DNA of 64,000 bases from assembly GCA_024362935.1 (NCBI GenBank), contig JANCRA010000008.1, positions 31,986,557-32,050,556 on the forward strand. The letters run 5' to 3'. Within the stretch, counting starts at the first letter, position 1, and each line of letters starts with the position of its first letter. Positions 1 through 13,600 of this stretch are shown here, piece by piece. The notes beneath the pieces are model-generated. The model ran no database searches. It was not told where the DNA came from and saw nothing but the letters and a program-made list of their open reading frames with translations. This DNA comes from Setophaga petechia. Lineage: Eukaryota; Chordata; Aves; Passeriformes; Parulidae. Both the position numbers and the translations under genes were made by a program.

Positions 1-460
1 AACAATGAACCTTGTAAGAGATTTAAGGCACTATATTTTATGAACTGATTTAACAGTTGAATTAAGAAGGTGGGACTCCTGTGGAGTAGTTTATCCATGG
101 GGCAGGTTACTTTAGTTATGTGGTTGCTCACATCTGTCTGTGAAGCGTCTGACTGTGGCTGCTGATGGATTGGATTTAGCTGCAGGTCACTCATTTGTGC
201 CTGCTGGAGATTTTCTTTCTTGGTGAGCTGGAATATTTGGTTACCACAATGAGGGAATTCTGAAGAAACAGATGAGGCATGCCAAGTGCCTCGGTCCTGT
301 TTTGAAAGAAGATGAAGTGAAAGGCTTCCTTGGAAAGATGTGTATCACACTGAGCACCCTAAAAAAACCACTCAAAGATTTCCATCTAGCTGGCAGCCAC
401 TGCTGTGCAGTGTGTCAGCTTGCTTCCCAGGAAGCTATGTAACCAGGACCTGACACTACC

Positions 461-558
461 ACAAACAAACAAAAAAGCCAAACAAACACAAAAAAACCCC
501 ACAAAAAAACAACAAAACAAAACAAGAAAAACCCAACAACAAAAAAATACCACAAAAC
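461..558. repeat. A/C-rich low-complexity tract
   Basis: Irregular runs of caaa, caaac and aaaacccc occupy about 100 bases with almost no G or T. On the other strand it is G/T-rich, like the tracts at 21136, 40330 and 49081. Confidence 0.9.
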
Positions 559-3500
559 CTTGGATAAGTTTATAATTAAGAGTTTACATTAAAAGTCTAC
601 CAGAATTAGAGAGAACTCGCACATTTCTTTTAAAAATTACCCTTTTTTTCCCTGATAAGATTTGTATGTAGTAGTAAAAAGTCATATTTACTTGTATAAG
701 AATAATTATGAATTTAGCAGGAAGTTTTAGGTGAATTCCTCAAATATTTTTGTATTCTATAGTTACCCTTCCCACGTGTGAGTAAGGCTAGGAGCACTTG
801 TAGCTCTGCACTATTACCCAACATCAGTCTGTGATGAATACATATTCCTAGACAAGGTAGTAATTATGTTCTGATACCTGTAAATATGTACGTCCTTGCA
901 TACCTTTATTATTACGTGTAGTTCTGTTGAGTCATAATTAACGTGTGGGAAGAGGTAAGATCATATTTTAAAATCCATTTTCAGCATTATGTGATACACG
1001 TTCAGTAGTTTATGCTTTTTAATTTGAAGTAACCAATGGGGTTCAATAAAAGTGCTCCATGTGGATTGGCTTACAGACTGTTTTGGCTCCTCAATTATCA
1101 CATCACTTATTTAAAGTCTGATGACTACATGGGTGAACTTTTTTCAGGCTCCTGTGAGTAAGAAAATGCTATTTTGCAGTTAAAACTGCATAACCTGCAG
1201 AAGTAATGCCATTGCATTTCTTGTTATATTCAGAAGGTTTGGAGAAGTGTTTTTCTGCCTTTCAAAGACAATTCTAAATCTTCTTTATAGGACAGTGGGT
1301 GTGTATGGGAAGATCACTAGAACAACTTGTTTAGCTGCAAATGTCAACAGGCAGACTAGAATGGGCTAAAAAATGCTACAATGATATATGTTTCTAAACC
1401 CCTATTTTTAATTTACTGCTCAGGTGAAGATAAATTACATTATGCCAACCCAAGCGTATTATTACAGATACGTGTTGTGTAGAACAGAGTTTTTCCATCT
1501 CTTTTTTTGAGTTTTGGTAAAACAAGTTTTTCTCCTTGGGTAAGGCACTGGCATTTCTGTAGTTGTTGCTAGTTGGAATATGGGTTCGTGCTGTGAAGAG
1601 AGTGGGAAAGCTGCTTGGTCTAGGCTTCCATCAGGTTATCTGTTAGTCTAAACTCTGTGAGAAGGTGAATTGATGGGAGGAGATGCTTAATTTCATTTCC
1701 CCAGGCAAAATCCCTCGGCTATTTTTGGAATTACTCAAAGCAGCTGGCATAGGTGGGGCTACTGCTGTATCAGTCATGGATTGGGAAGTGCCAGGTCATG
1801 GCAGCAGAGCTGATTCAGCTCAGTAGGTGGTTGTGGCATAGTGCTGAGGCAGCTGGATGGCTCTGCTGGTGGCACCTGCAGCTGTGGCTCACAACTTCCT
1901 GCCCCAATTCACTCACTTCACCCTAAAGAGCTTTTAGGTAGCAGAAGCATTTTCAACTTTTAGTCCTATTAAATCAGTTTAGTTGTGTGGCCTTTAATTT
2001 TCTGAGCCTCTCAGATGGTTTTAATGGGAAACCAGGAACTCTTGATGGGGAGTTTTATAGGGGAGCTGGTGATGTAACTCCATCCACTGCAGGCATGTGG
2101 GGTGTCCCCTCTCATTTGTGACTCAAGGTCATGTGCAAAATTTGTCATCTCATGGGATTTGCAAAACTTGCAGGGTTTCACTAGGAAGCTTTTTGGCAAG
2201 TGCTGTTGTGGTCATAAGCTCAATCCCATGTGCAGTCCTGTTTTGGCAGCTTATTGTTAGGTGTGATTCATGTGAGATTCAAAGAAGGTATTGCATTTCC
2301 ACAGTACTTCTTTTTCTTCATTGCTTGGAGCACTGTGACTATTCTTGTGGCTGTTCATCAGTGCTGAATCATTCATGGATTCCTCTGCAAAGAGTGTTGT
2401 TCAGTTGATGAACGTTGTTAAGAAGTGTAAGAAGTTGTGTCTTCATACAGAGCTGCTTAGTCTAGCAACCTGTATATTATGAAGGTGACTGAAAAGAAAA
2501 TATGAATCTTTTTCCAGCTGAGATGTTTAAAATAGTTGGCTGCAAGTTCCTACAAAGATTGTAAAAGTGAGTAATCCCGCTGAAGTCAGTGACTCAACTC
2601 CTTGCATAAAGATTGGCGCAGGTAGAAACTGTGCAGTGTGGTCTCCCTCTGGACAGTAAGAAACAGAGTCAGTGTTTAAGTCTCAGTGCTTCATCCTGAA
2701 GTGAAAACAACCTCTGTGCTCAGTTTTTAGTCAAGTAAGGTGGATTTCTGCTTGAGGCTGAAGTGAAAAATTAAGTCTTTGTTGCTATAAATGCTTGCAT
2801 ATATTTATGGTTTTACTTCCTAATCTGATATCTACAGAACAGTTGGCACTATACAATTTCTGTCATAATTCATGTCAGATTCTTGGAATCCTTTCTTTGC
2901 CAAAGGATTACTTAGATTTCGCTGTTTAATAGGTAGTATGAAGAAATCTGTAACATTTAGGATATCCTTGCTAGTGGCTGCTTGCTTGTGTCCCTTTAGC
3001 TGAAAAGTAGTTCCATTGCTATTTGAGGAATTAATAGCAGTTACCTGTAGCTAACTTCTCTTCAGTTCAAACACCTGCATTCATTTATGTATGAAAAAAA
3101 AAGAAAAAAAAAATCTAGTTGTGAGTGTTTTATGGGCACAGGATGGTTGTTCCTGGAGTGTTACTCCAGAGACCTGAGGGAGGCTAAGGGGAGGCAGGAG
3201 GACAGGATCACAGATCTGGTCTGCAAGTGTTATGTTGGCTTCATCATCTGTGTACTTAGACATTTGTGTGTTATGTACCAAATTTGATAGTTATTTTTTT
3301 GATAAATGAGTGGAAGAATAACATTTAGAGCATTTGGCTTTGTATTCTGCTGTAGACATGTCTTACAGTTTTGTATTCTGCTCTGCTTTCCTTATGTTGA
3401 GAATTCACCAATTCCTCATCACCTACTTGATGAGAAATGAGCTACTGCTCATAATTTGTAGAGCAAAGGCCAGTTTGAGGAAATTCAGGTCTGAAACCCA

Positions 3501-3596
3501 GCGTATATGAATTTATTTGTATTTTTCCTTCAAAAATTTTAGAATGTCAAAAGTGGGTGAATTGATGTGCTGATCTCACAGTTTGAAAGTACAGGG

Positions 3597-3631
3597 CTTT
3601 TTGGTTTTTGTTTTTTTTGTGGGTTTTTTTA
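3597..3631. repeat. T/G-rich low-complexity tract
   Basis: A short run of T homopolymers broken by gg and ggg, of the same type as the longer tracts further right. Confidence 0.8.
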
Positions 3632-4101
3632 ATCTTGTATGCAATAGATAGGGCTGGTTTTAACACATCTGTTTTCAATTTAGCAATAAATTCTATCTTG
3701 AGTGCACTTACTGAGTTTGGATGTTTTTAATTTTGATTTTGTGAGACCTTGGAAATAGATTTTTGTAAGGATTTATTTAATTGGATGCAGTGATAACATG
3801 GAACTTAGAGAAAACTGAATTTAGTGAATTGCCAAATAAGCACGGTAGACCCTCAAAATTTGAAATTTATCACTGGGAGTTGGGTGGGGTGGTAAAGTGT
3901 GTGTGTAAATAAATCTATCAGTCTCTCCAAATAATGAAGCAGAGATACAAAATTAGATTGATTACTTATGACTGCTCATCACAGATGTGTTTTTTGTCAA
4001 GAGCAAAGTTTCTGTCTTTAGAATCCTTTTGTACACAAATCAGTGTGTGTAGCTGGGGTTATACTAATATATGAGTTTGTATAGCCTATTGCTTTATTTC
4101 A

Positions 4102-4139
4102 TGCATGTAATTTTAAGTCTTGCATGTAATTTTAAGTCT
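4102..4139. repeat. Perfect 19-bp tandem duplication
   Basis: Two identical copies of tgcatgtaattttaagtct lie head to tail, 770 bases before the first golli coding exon. Perfect identity suggests a recent slippage or repair event. Confidence 0.95.
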
Positions 4140-4885
4140 TATGACTCTAAATGCTGTGATGTGCTGCATTCAAATAATCTCAAGGCAGCAGCTGCAAGGT
4201 CCTATACAGACACCTGACAAGAACTATGTGGCACAACCATGAGTGTGCTCTAAAAGCTGAAATTTGCTTGTTGTGGTTTAACCTACATAAGCTCTGTTAA
4301 GCTGAGATACGGCAGGATGAGCCAGAAAATATGAAGAAAGAGTTGGTATTTCTTATGTGCTCATCATGAAAGTGGGAGCTGTAAACAGCTCACATGTTCT
4401 AACCTTCACAGCAAATTGTTAGCAGTTAATGTGGTGCTTTTTTCACTAATTGCTGTTTATATAGTGGTAAATGTGAATTCAAAAGAACTTACTTGACCTA
4501 TTATGTAAGTTTATAGTAACAAATTACTTGATACATGCTGCACTGTTTGTTATTAAAACCATAATATTGATAGACAGGGTCTCTACCTGATCTCTAATCT
4601 AGTTTTGTTTCACGTGCAAATTTCAAAAAGAACATTTTATTTTTTTCCTTCTCTTTTATGTCTTTTTTAATAGAAGTAGTAAAGCTTTCTGATATTGCTT
4701 AAATGGGCAAAATAGACCAGATAAGCATGGAGGTTTTTTTCCTTAGGATCTTACCTTGTACTGTAAAAATTCTCATTGAATATGAAAATTTTCTTTGATC
4801 TGTGTCAGGTTAAAAATTTATCTGTATTTCTTTACAAATGTATTGGTTTCAAAAATGTTGTGTTGTTTTGTTTTTATCTTTTCAG

Positions 4886-4959
4886 AATTTAAAGTTTCGT
4901 GATCCGTCATGGGGAACCATATAGGAAAACGAGAGCATAGCACTGAGAAGTCAACCAAG
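4886..4959 (+). CDS. MBP: Golli-MBP first coding exon (MBP, long isoform N-terminus)
   Basis: This exon begins the golli form of myelin basic protein, a membrane-associated signalling adaptor of neurons, oligodendrocyte precursors and T cells. A pyrimidine-rich acceptor ends in cag at 4883-4885, and the donor after 4959 is gtgagt. Coding starts at ATG 4909 and gives 17 residues, MGNHIGKREHSTEKSTK, closely matching the mammalian start MGNHAGKRE. The start is supported by an in-frame TGA at 4900-4902, a purine at -3 and G at +4. Bases 4886-4908 are 5' UTR, so a non-coding leader exon must lie upstream. Gly2 with Gly6 fits the N-myristoylation pattern, consistent with what is known of golli membrane attachment. 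The exon ends in phase 0 and continues at 35753. Identification rests on recalled family sequence, but both ends and the exon structure agree. Confidence 0.9.
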
Positions 4960-7226
4960 GTGAGTGTAGAAAATGGAAGAGAGAGAGCCACTTGGGAAAT
5001 ATGTATTCTGTGAAATACAGGGGACTTTTAGGACAGTAGTTGTTTACCAGATCACTATTATCATTACTATTTTGCAGTTTACGCTGTAAAGTGATCATGT
5101 TTTTAAACGAGTGTCCTATGAGGTGTGGCCAAATGAAGATTTTGTTTTGCTGGATTTAGTGAGAGATGTGATGTTTGATCCATAGTTGATAATAATCTTC
5201 TCAGTCATGGTGGTAATGAATGAAAGGGACTTAGAATCATGCTACTGCAGAGTATCTTTTTTAAGAGTCAGTAAGCAGAGTTCTGTTCTGTGTGTTGACA
5301 GTTTTTCATTTGGGCAATAAAATTGGCTTTATCTGTAAGAAAGACATTGTGAAAAAATAGGTAAAATAAGAGGATTTTTAAGGACAAGAGTGTCAATCCA
5401 AGGAGATACAGCTTTTAAAATCTCCTCACTAGGGAAAAAAAAAAAAAAGGGAACTGTCAAAATGTTCATTAAAAGTTAGTATTTGATTCCTAAGCATCTG
5501 CTGACACTGTTGTGTATTCTGCACATAATGTGGTACTCTGTTTGCCTTATGATAATATCTTGTTTATTTGTTTTTCTATGTTGTACCGGAAGAGATTTCA
5601 CACATCTTAAAACAGAACATCTTTCTATATATATATTTAAAGTAAAAAAAAACCCCGCTGCATGTTGCTAGCTGTTGCTATCTTCCCTCCACACATCCCC
5701 ATCCAAAAATAACAGTTTGCAGTCTAAGCCCACACTGTATAAAACTATTGCCCTTTGCATTGGACATAAGCTGTAAACAGATAGTTCTGGGCTTTATCTG
5801 GAGCAATGTGGGTATTTTGCTTTGCTGTGGCAGATTATCAGCCATCCCCAAAAGGTATACAAACTGGAACTCATACAGTTATTAGTTCCTTGCCATCTCC
5901 TTTAGGAAAATGCATAGTCACACTGGAAGGGATGGGCAGAAAGCAGCAGGAACAGAGGACAGCTGGTTACATACAGTTTTGTTTTGTGTCAGTGCAGTAT
6001 TTTTCAAAATGCTTTTGTGGCCCAAAGTTTCAGTTTGAGTACAAATAGTATGAATCCCAAGTTGCTGTCTTGTGGTGCCTGGTCTTGCAGACTTGCCCTT
6101 TAGAAAACTCAGTTGTGCAGAAAAGTCAAATACACCAAACAGAAACATTTAGCCAGGTATTTTAATCCTTTCTGAATAAGCATGTGAGATCCTGCAGGTA
6201 TGATGCATTAAGTTTACAGAGCTTGATGGGCTGCAATGCACCTAATACCCACAGCTTTGGTCTTTGAGGATAAAATTTGGTTAAAAAAAACACATTGTAG
6301 CTTCTCTCCTGCAGTGGGATCAGGTGTTTGAGGCATCTTGATGCCAGGTGGGTGAGTTGTGGGCCACGTCTGGCTTCAAAAAGCTAAAAATTCTTCAAAT
6401 TGCAACAGCCTGTGCAAGAGGTACAAATTCTGTGGTGGCGAGTGAGAGTCAGGTGACTGTGAGTCTGCAGTTGGTATATAGGACAGAGCTACAAGGATAT
6501 GGATGGCTGCAATTCTTTGAAATTCCTTCTTTGTCCTGATCAGTTCATGGAGAATACTTGATTCTGCAATCAAAATAAAATTAGTTTACCAAAATTGTTT
6601 TGTGAGGCAAGAACTTACTACTGTAGTAGTATCTTCTGTCCTTCACTCATCGTCCTAGAGGGTCAAAAAACCAAAACACCAAACCCCTAAACTTTCGAAC
6701 TGTCAGTGTTTGATCAAAATCTCCCTTTCTGCACAGAGATGTGTGTGATCTCCCTTTATCTAAAACAGTAATCATACCACAAGAAATTACAAGGCCATAG
6801 ATCTAAAATCAGGAAATACATGGTTAAGGTGCTACTATGGATTCCCTGTAGTTAGTTGTTCTTGATTCAGTTCTTTCAAGCAGCATTTAATTTCTTAGAG
6901 GCATTATCCAAACCAGTTTGTTTTGTTCTTTTTTTCTCTTTTTTTCAAAGTTGAAGTAGGTTTTTTTGTTGCTGTTCAATATTGCTGTAGATTAGAACTG
7001 TTTTCCCACTAATCTTCTAGACCTGCTGACAGCTTACAGACACTTCAATGGAAATGCTGAACTGCCTCTCCTCAGTCATAGTAATAGTACTGCAAGAAAG
7101 AGGCAAACATCTCATCAAAGGTCTTTCTAAATTTCATTACTTTGTCTCTTCAGGCTGTATACTGTAAGTCCTTTCCCAAAACTGTAGGTCTAAAGGAAAA
7201 CCATGATTTTAGGCAGCTTCTTTGAA

Positions 7227-7636
7227 CCTTTGTGTGGTGTTTTCAGGGTCCCACATGGCAGGAAGGAAATGATGAATCTGACTCCATGCTCTTAGAAGGT
7301 TAATTTATTATTTGATGATGTTATATTAAATAAAAAATGCTATACTAAAATGATACTAAAGAACAGAGAAAGGATACTTACGCAAGGTTTAACAAGATAC
7401 TAATGAAAAACTCATGACCTCTTCCAGAGTCCTGACAGAGCTGGACAGTGATTGGTCATTAAGTAAAAACAATTCACATGTTGGATAAACAATCTACAAA
7501 CCACACTCCAAAGCAGGAAAACAGTGAGAAGCAAAGGAGATAACATTCCCCTCCCTTCTCTCTGAGGCTCCCAGCCTCCCAGGAGAAGAAATCCTGGTGA
7601 AGAGATTTTTCAGAAAATATGACAGTGATACCTTTG
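7227..7636 (-). mobile_element. Solo LTR of an ERVK-like songbird endogenous retrovirus, with 6-bp target-site duplication
   Basis: The LTR spans 7233-7630 (398 bp) and is flanked by a perfect direct repeat CCTTTG at 7227-7232 and 7631-7636, the 6-bp duplication typical of ERVK/beta-retroviral integration. Read on the minus strand it starts TATCACTGTCAT (the usual TG start mutated to TA) and ends AACACCACA. It has a CCAAT box (minus strand of 7448-7457) and an AATAAA signal (minus strand of 7304-7309) about 70 bp before the 3' end. I recognise the overall sequence from memory as an LTR family widespread in songbird genomes. There is no internal retroviral sequence and no second LTR nearby, so it is a solo LTR left by recombination. 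It lies antisense to MBP. Confidence 0.85.
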
Positions 7637-10600
7637 AGGTCAGATTTACAGCCACTGTACTGGTCCTGGACTGGTAGACCATTTCTCCACAACGCTATTT
7701 TATGTGTGACATTAAAGAGACTTGCCAATTGCATCAATCCCAGTTCTTGGCTGTCCAGTAAATGTCATTTAATCCAGTGATTACTATTAGGTTGGTTTGG
7801 TGGTTTTTAGAGTTGGCATCTAGATTCACTTTACTTTTAGTAAATTTGTTTTTTGAGTTTCTTTAACTTTGTGTTTGAATTACAAAATTTGAAATGGACT
7901 TCTGGAAAGCAATCACTTCATGAACTGTCTAAGGTGACACTAATATGCTTTCAAATTAGGAAATTTACAGAAGACATTAAGATGGCTTCCCATGCTGTGA
8001 CACTTCCTTCAAAATATTGTTCTCCTCTTGATATATAGATATGGCAAGCTACAGAGATTATTTAATAAATAATGAGATACTGTGAAATTAAGTGAATACC
8101 TTGAAAAATATTTGACACAAATAATGTGGAGGAGTATTTATAAAACCCTTCTCTTTTACTCACAGCAGTAGCATACAACACCTCATTTCTGTGGGATTTC
8201 TTTCTTGTATGTTTAATGGATCTGCTTTTTTTAGAGTTTTGTAAGATACAAAAACATTCCTCAATGAACTCAGCATTTTGTCTTTTCTTTTTGCTTTGAA
8301 TGATACTAGACTTTGCATCTGCTTGATGCATTAGTAAATGTTTAAGTATTTATTTTGTTTACTTTCCTCTTAGCGTTAATACTTGAGTTTGAACTTAACA
8401 TAAATATATCTAAGAACACCGATAACAAAACGAATAGGCTGTCATGAGTTTAGTGCCCTGAGTTTCTTTAACTTCTCATAGAGTTAAATGTCGAGGAGCA
8501 AAAAGAACAGACAGTGGAATTTTACTGGTTTAGTGTTCTAGTTGCTGTGTGCTAATTTGTCATCGTTACACTACAAAGTGGCACAGTCTCTTTTGCAATG
8601 ACTTAAAGCTGCCAGTGTTACAACAGCAGAGTTCTCTGCTGCCCCTCATTAGAGAATTCTGCACAGCACATTATTGCCATGCCAAAATCTTCAAAGTTTC
8701 TTGCTGTCTGTCAAAACTGGCCCTTCGATTGTTCAGGAAGAGGGGTTTGGAAGGAGGGTCTCTGGCTTTGTCCCACTTATTCCAGAACAACTTCCAAATG
8801 TGCCTGGTCCATGTAGCTTGGTTTCCAGGGTCACACAGTGCTGTGGGGAGATGGAAATCAAGTTTGTGACCTGTTGTGAAAGATCAAAACCCACTGCACT
8901 GCCATGTCAAGGGATTGCTCAAGAAATTTATACAAGCCCGGGACATGCTAGAGCATGGGAAATACTGGATTATCTACCTAGTTCATGTCCTTTATGTAAT
9001 TGGGGTGTACTGTAAAAATACAGCAAAGGACCAAACCAAATTGCTGCTTCTGGTACTCAGCTCTGAAAAGCCTTGGGAAATGTAATTGCAGGCCAAAACT
9101 GAAAACAGACATAATGATGAATAAGGCATTCAGTCTGCAATTTAATGTTTTGTTTGAACTCAAAATAATCTGTTAATAATGACCAAGTCTTGCCGGGTAA
9201 TGAACTTGTGGAAAATCTTGCCTCTGATTGCCCTGTGTTATGTACCTAGATTCTATAATGTGTTTTGCAGTGCTTGATTTGATATAACTTTAATAAACTG
9301 ACAGGTTCTTAGTGTTTAAGGAGAGCTCAGCATAACTACTTCAATCTAAATTGCTTCAGTGAGCATGTATCAGTAAATCAGATAGTTTCTGTGCTGCTTT
9401 AGAGGAGATTCTATTTCCTCTCCTCTTCTTTTCCCCCTGTTACCTTGCTAATGTTGTGAAATTAGCACCCTAAAGCTGCAGTTGGGTAACACTGAACATT
9501 TTCTGTCTGTTCCTGGTGAAAGGGAGTTGAAATTCTTAAGATGACTGGCACATGATGGTAGTTGAACTGTTCATCTCATACATGCTCAGTGATCTGCAAG
9601 CATAAAAGCTTTCACTACCTCTCATGGCTTAGGCTGCTTACAGGCCTGAGCTGGATGTGTGGTTTTTGCCAGGTGCTTCCTCTTGGTATGCATCACAAAT
9701 TATCAAAAAAGCAAAAAAACAACAGATGAAACACTTTTTACTTGCTTAGGCAATTGCTCTGAAGTATTATTTTTGTAAAATAAAAGTTTATTATTTTTTA
9801 GTACATACAGCTTGAGAGATGTAACATAGAGATTGTATGGATTTTGAAGTCTGGGGTACAGTTTTCTGTAAAATATAAACAAAAATAAATATTCTTATTG
9901 CCATACAAATTCATTTGTATTGCCATAAAAAATTAATCACAAAGCCCTCTCACTTTTTTCCCCCTAGCAAAGTTGTATAGCACTATTTTTATTTTCCAGT
10001 GTAATTGTGTGTTTTCTCAGAGTTTTACTCTTTCCTGTAAAGCAGTAAAGAGCACAGGAACTATTATAGTGAAATTTTTGTTATTTGATGGATAGATTAA
10101 AACACTCTTCCTTGAGCCAGTATGTTTTCTGAAGGCAAATAAAAAGGTGAAAAAAGTTTTAAAATGTTGAGAGCACCAGTGTTTTCTGTGAGAGATTTGA
10201 TGAGCATTTTCACCAGTCAGTTATACAAGTTAGATATACTCTGTAGAATCCTTATGGCCAGCTGGTGTCTGGTTATGCTGGTGCCTGGTACAAGGAACTG
10301 CTGCTTTTGAAAGAGGCAAATCTTCTTCAAGGGAAGGGAAGTTCTGGGCAGTCAGGTTCAGCAACACCAGTTGAATTTGATGGATGTCTGTTTTCCTCGT
10401 GTTCTACCATCCACCTAGCTTTGCCCTTGAGCAAATCCTCATGTGCTCTCTCTGTCTTTCTATTTCATTTCTTAACCTTGTGCTGTCTAACTGGATGGTT
10501 TGTTGGGATAGAGGCAATGTCATTCTGTATTAATAGTAATGCTTGGAGACCTTGAGTGGAGCCTTCAGGCACTAATGTGCTTCTACTGGTGAGATGATAC

Positions 10601-13600
10601 AGAAATGACTTACTGTTTGAAACCTCTGAGAATGCCAAGCATGAAGTAGCTGTGACATCTGTCCTCAAAAATTAACCTAAATACCAGCACCCAGTATGGT
10701 ATCAGAAGTCTGTGTTAATGTTTCAGTGGGCAAATAGTTCTACTGTGAAGTTTAAAGAACAACTTGTGTCTAAATCCAAGTAATGTGTTTCAATACTTGA
10801 CCATTAAACTCTTTGGGTGCTGAATTTAGTATATTCAATTGCAGCTGCAGCAATTAATCTTTCTCATGTCTAAAATACAGGAAACTCATTGAAATTTTGT
10901 GAGGATAATAAATTGTACCTGAATTGAAGATGATACTCCTACACTTCCACGTTTGCCTTTGTTGCATGTGAAGGCTACTGAAAGTACAGTGTTCTGCTCT
11001 GCAAGAAATGGGTGGAAAAGATAAAAGGTGAGAAGCAGGGCAGGTACAAGTAAAGAGCAGGTTCTGACCCTGCCACAGCACCTACTGCTAGTGTTTAAAG
11101 AGTTGCCTGAATTGTATAACCATGGCAGTATATCACTCGATCTGCATTTCAGTGAAAAAAGTGAGTAAATGTGTGGGCAATGGTTGCATAAAATAAGTTG
11201 CAAGTGTGTTTTTCTGTTTTGCATGCAATGGCTAAGTCCTAATGCTCCTTGGTTTGGGTCTTGAGCTGGTGAAGCCTGCATGGGTGTAAAAGGAAGAGGT
11301 GCAATGGCTGTGGTTTTGGCTGGGGAGGAGGCAGGGTGTTGGGCTTTGTTCTCCCACCCTCAGCCTGCAGAACTGACTAAAAGAGGGAAGTGCGCTCTGT
11401 GCTTTTTTAAGGTCTTGTGCTTCAGATGCCATGGTTTTGTGCTAGTTTTCTACAGTTCCCTCCTTGTTAGCTTTGATGCAGAGCTAGATAAATGTCCTGT
11501 CAAATGAGTTTAATGCCAGTGCCACTTAAATTAGCAAGGAGCTGGAAGAACAGGGGTGTAATGCAGTAGGCATTCTTTGTGAACTCTCTGTGAACTGTTC
11601 TAGCTGCTGAGATGACTTTTCTAGTAAATCAGACCATACTTCAGCCTGAGAACACGTTGTTCAGTGTTTTGGCACCTTCATGCCATAAAAATGAAGGGAA
11701 AGTTCTTGATATTTTTTAATTTTGAGGAAGCAGTAAATGACATGGCGATGCTGAAAGGGAGCAGTGTCCTTCTTCCTCGCGGAACCTTTTGTGCTTTTCC
11801 TGTTGCGGTTGTGGATCAGCGTGTGGCAGTGCTATTGTATCACTTGCTGTGAAATTGGGTCAGATGAAAATTCTGATTTGTTACTTTGACCCTGGTTGTA
11901 TTTGAGAAGAGCTTAAAAATCTTCTGCAGTAATGTGTTACCTTAAGATGCAGTTGTATCTGTAAAATAAGTTGTGGTGAAATGCATTCACCCTTTTAGAG
12001 AAATGGCCAAGCTTTACCTCTGGGTGTCCGGTGTCAAACCACAGCAGAATCCCCAGTGTCTAAGACAGTGACTGGCAAACCTGCATGTGGCACTTACTGA
12101 AGCATTAAAACTTGTTAAAAGTACATTTTAAAGTTTGTTCTTGTCTTTTTGCTCCTAGTGCTAATTCAGTGGTGTTTGATGATCCTGGGCAGCAGCAGCT
12201 GTGAGGAAGAGTTCTGGAGCCGAGTTTCATTTTAATTCTCAGTTTCTCACAAGTGTATTTCTGATAATGCAGCTGACTGTGCAGATAGGGTGGTTGTAAG
12301 ACTTAGTTTTACACTGTGCATCAGTACAAAGTCAAAACACTCTCATCTCAGATGCTAAATATTCTGCCATGAGAAAAGAGGGGTTCCACATTAAGCTGAG
12401 TGGAATTTTGGTCTTATTCATAAATTCAGCAAGTGTGCAATGGGAATTGGAAGGAAAAGGTTGTAGGGCTTTCCAATGCAAAGTATTGCTGACAGTAACT
12501 TCTTTTTGCACTTCAGAAGTTGAATTTCTTGAGTAATTGAAGCTATTTGTACAGTGAATAAATTTAACTTGTCTTCAGCTACAGTTCAGAAATGGATTTT
12601 TCCACTTTGAGGAGAAATGCCATGGAATGATTTTCCTTTTTATTTAACTGTTACGGGCTGTCTGGTGGATGGAAATACTTTGGTAGCTTTTACCGGGGGA
12701 GGAAAAAAAATGTTTTTGTAAAAGGAAATTGAAAAACTTTTAAGCCGAATAATATGATGTTACTCTTGATTGCTGAGATAAGATTTGTTCTTAAAAAAAT
12801 CTGATCTTTCAGTGCAGCAACTCTAAAGATATCAAAATTTACATAGAGCTAAAAGCCACAAGTTACATGCCAGTTACCTTGGATGATTAGAACTTCTGAG
12901 CATCAGTTGCAATGAAGAAGAGGCAATAATGGAAAGCTTGCATTTTTGTCACAGTGCCACACAATGTCCAGGCTGGTGTGGCTGGACTTAGAATTGAAAG
13001 CTGAATTTAGGGAGGCTTGAGGGCACTCAGCTTGCTTAGAACTCTAGACAGCTCAAAAAACATTGAAAAGACCCAAGAGACCCAGAAATCTTAGCAAGTC
13101 TGTCACTAATGAGATATATCTTCAAACAGGCACTTATCAAAACAATAGTCACCATTTTTGGGTTCTCAGATTTTCCTGTTCAGTGTAAGAGCTTCAGGAA
13201 TGGATTCACTGTTTGGTGGTGCAGACGTTTTTAGGTGAATTATAGAAATACCAATATACTGGAGATGTTTTGAATAAAAAAAATTGAGACTGTGATGTTG
13301 AAATCTGAGTCATTTGGGGTTTTTCTTGTTTTGGTTTTGTGGTCATAGCTAACTTATCGGTCTAGCTCCTTCCTTTATCTTCCTTCTGCTTCTTTCACCC
13401 AGTTTCTTACTTCATGCTATTTTCTGGCAGCACCTCTGATGCAGTCAAAATGCCTTACTTTGATTTTTCTGAGGTATTATAAATACTATTTAGCTGCTAA
13501 CACTGCTCAGAAACAGTGAAGAGATGGCCAGTTAAGAGGCAGTCTGATCAGGAAGGTGTGAACACCACAGAAGAAAACAGAGAAAATTTGCACTTTTCTG

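Larger units (their letters stand above)
1..4885 (+). other. Upstream sequence, probably 5' leader intron of golli-MBP
   Basis: There is no supported coding exon here. The acceptor at 4871-4885 implies that at least the right part is an intron following a non-coding leader exon. The stretch is AT-rich with no CpG island, so the golli promoter is probably to the left of the window. It holds an A/C-rich tract (461-558), a T/G-rich tract (3597-3631) and a 19-bp tandem duplication (4102-4139). The frames at 2097-2408 and 3087-3287 have no recognisable family, no conserved splice context and stop-rich surroundings. I treat them as chance. Confidence 0.6.

Noticed and set aside
8674..9015. 113-codon + frame with Cys/Pro-rich sequence
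   Set aside because: No family likeness, overlapped by two other open frames in different phases, and no splice or promoter context.
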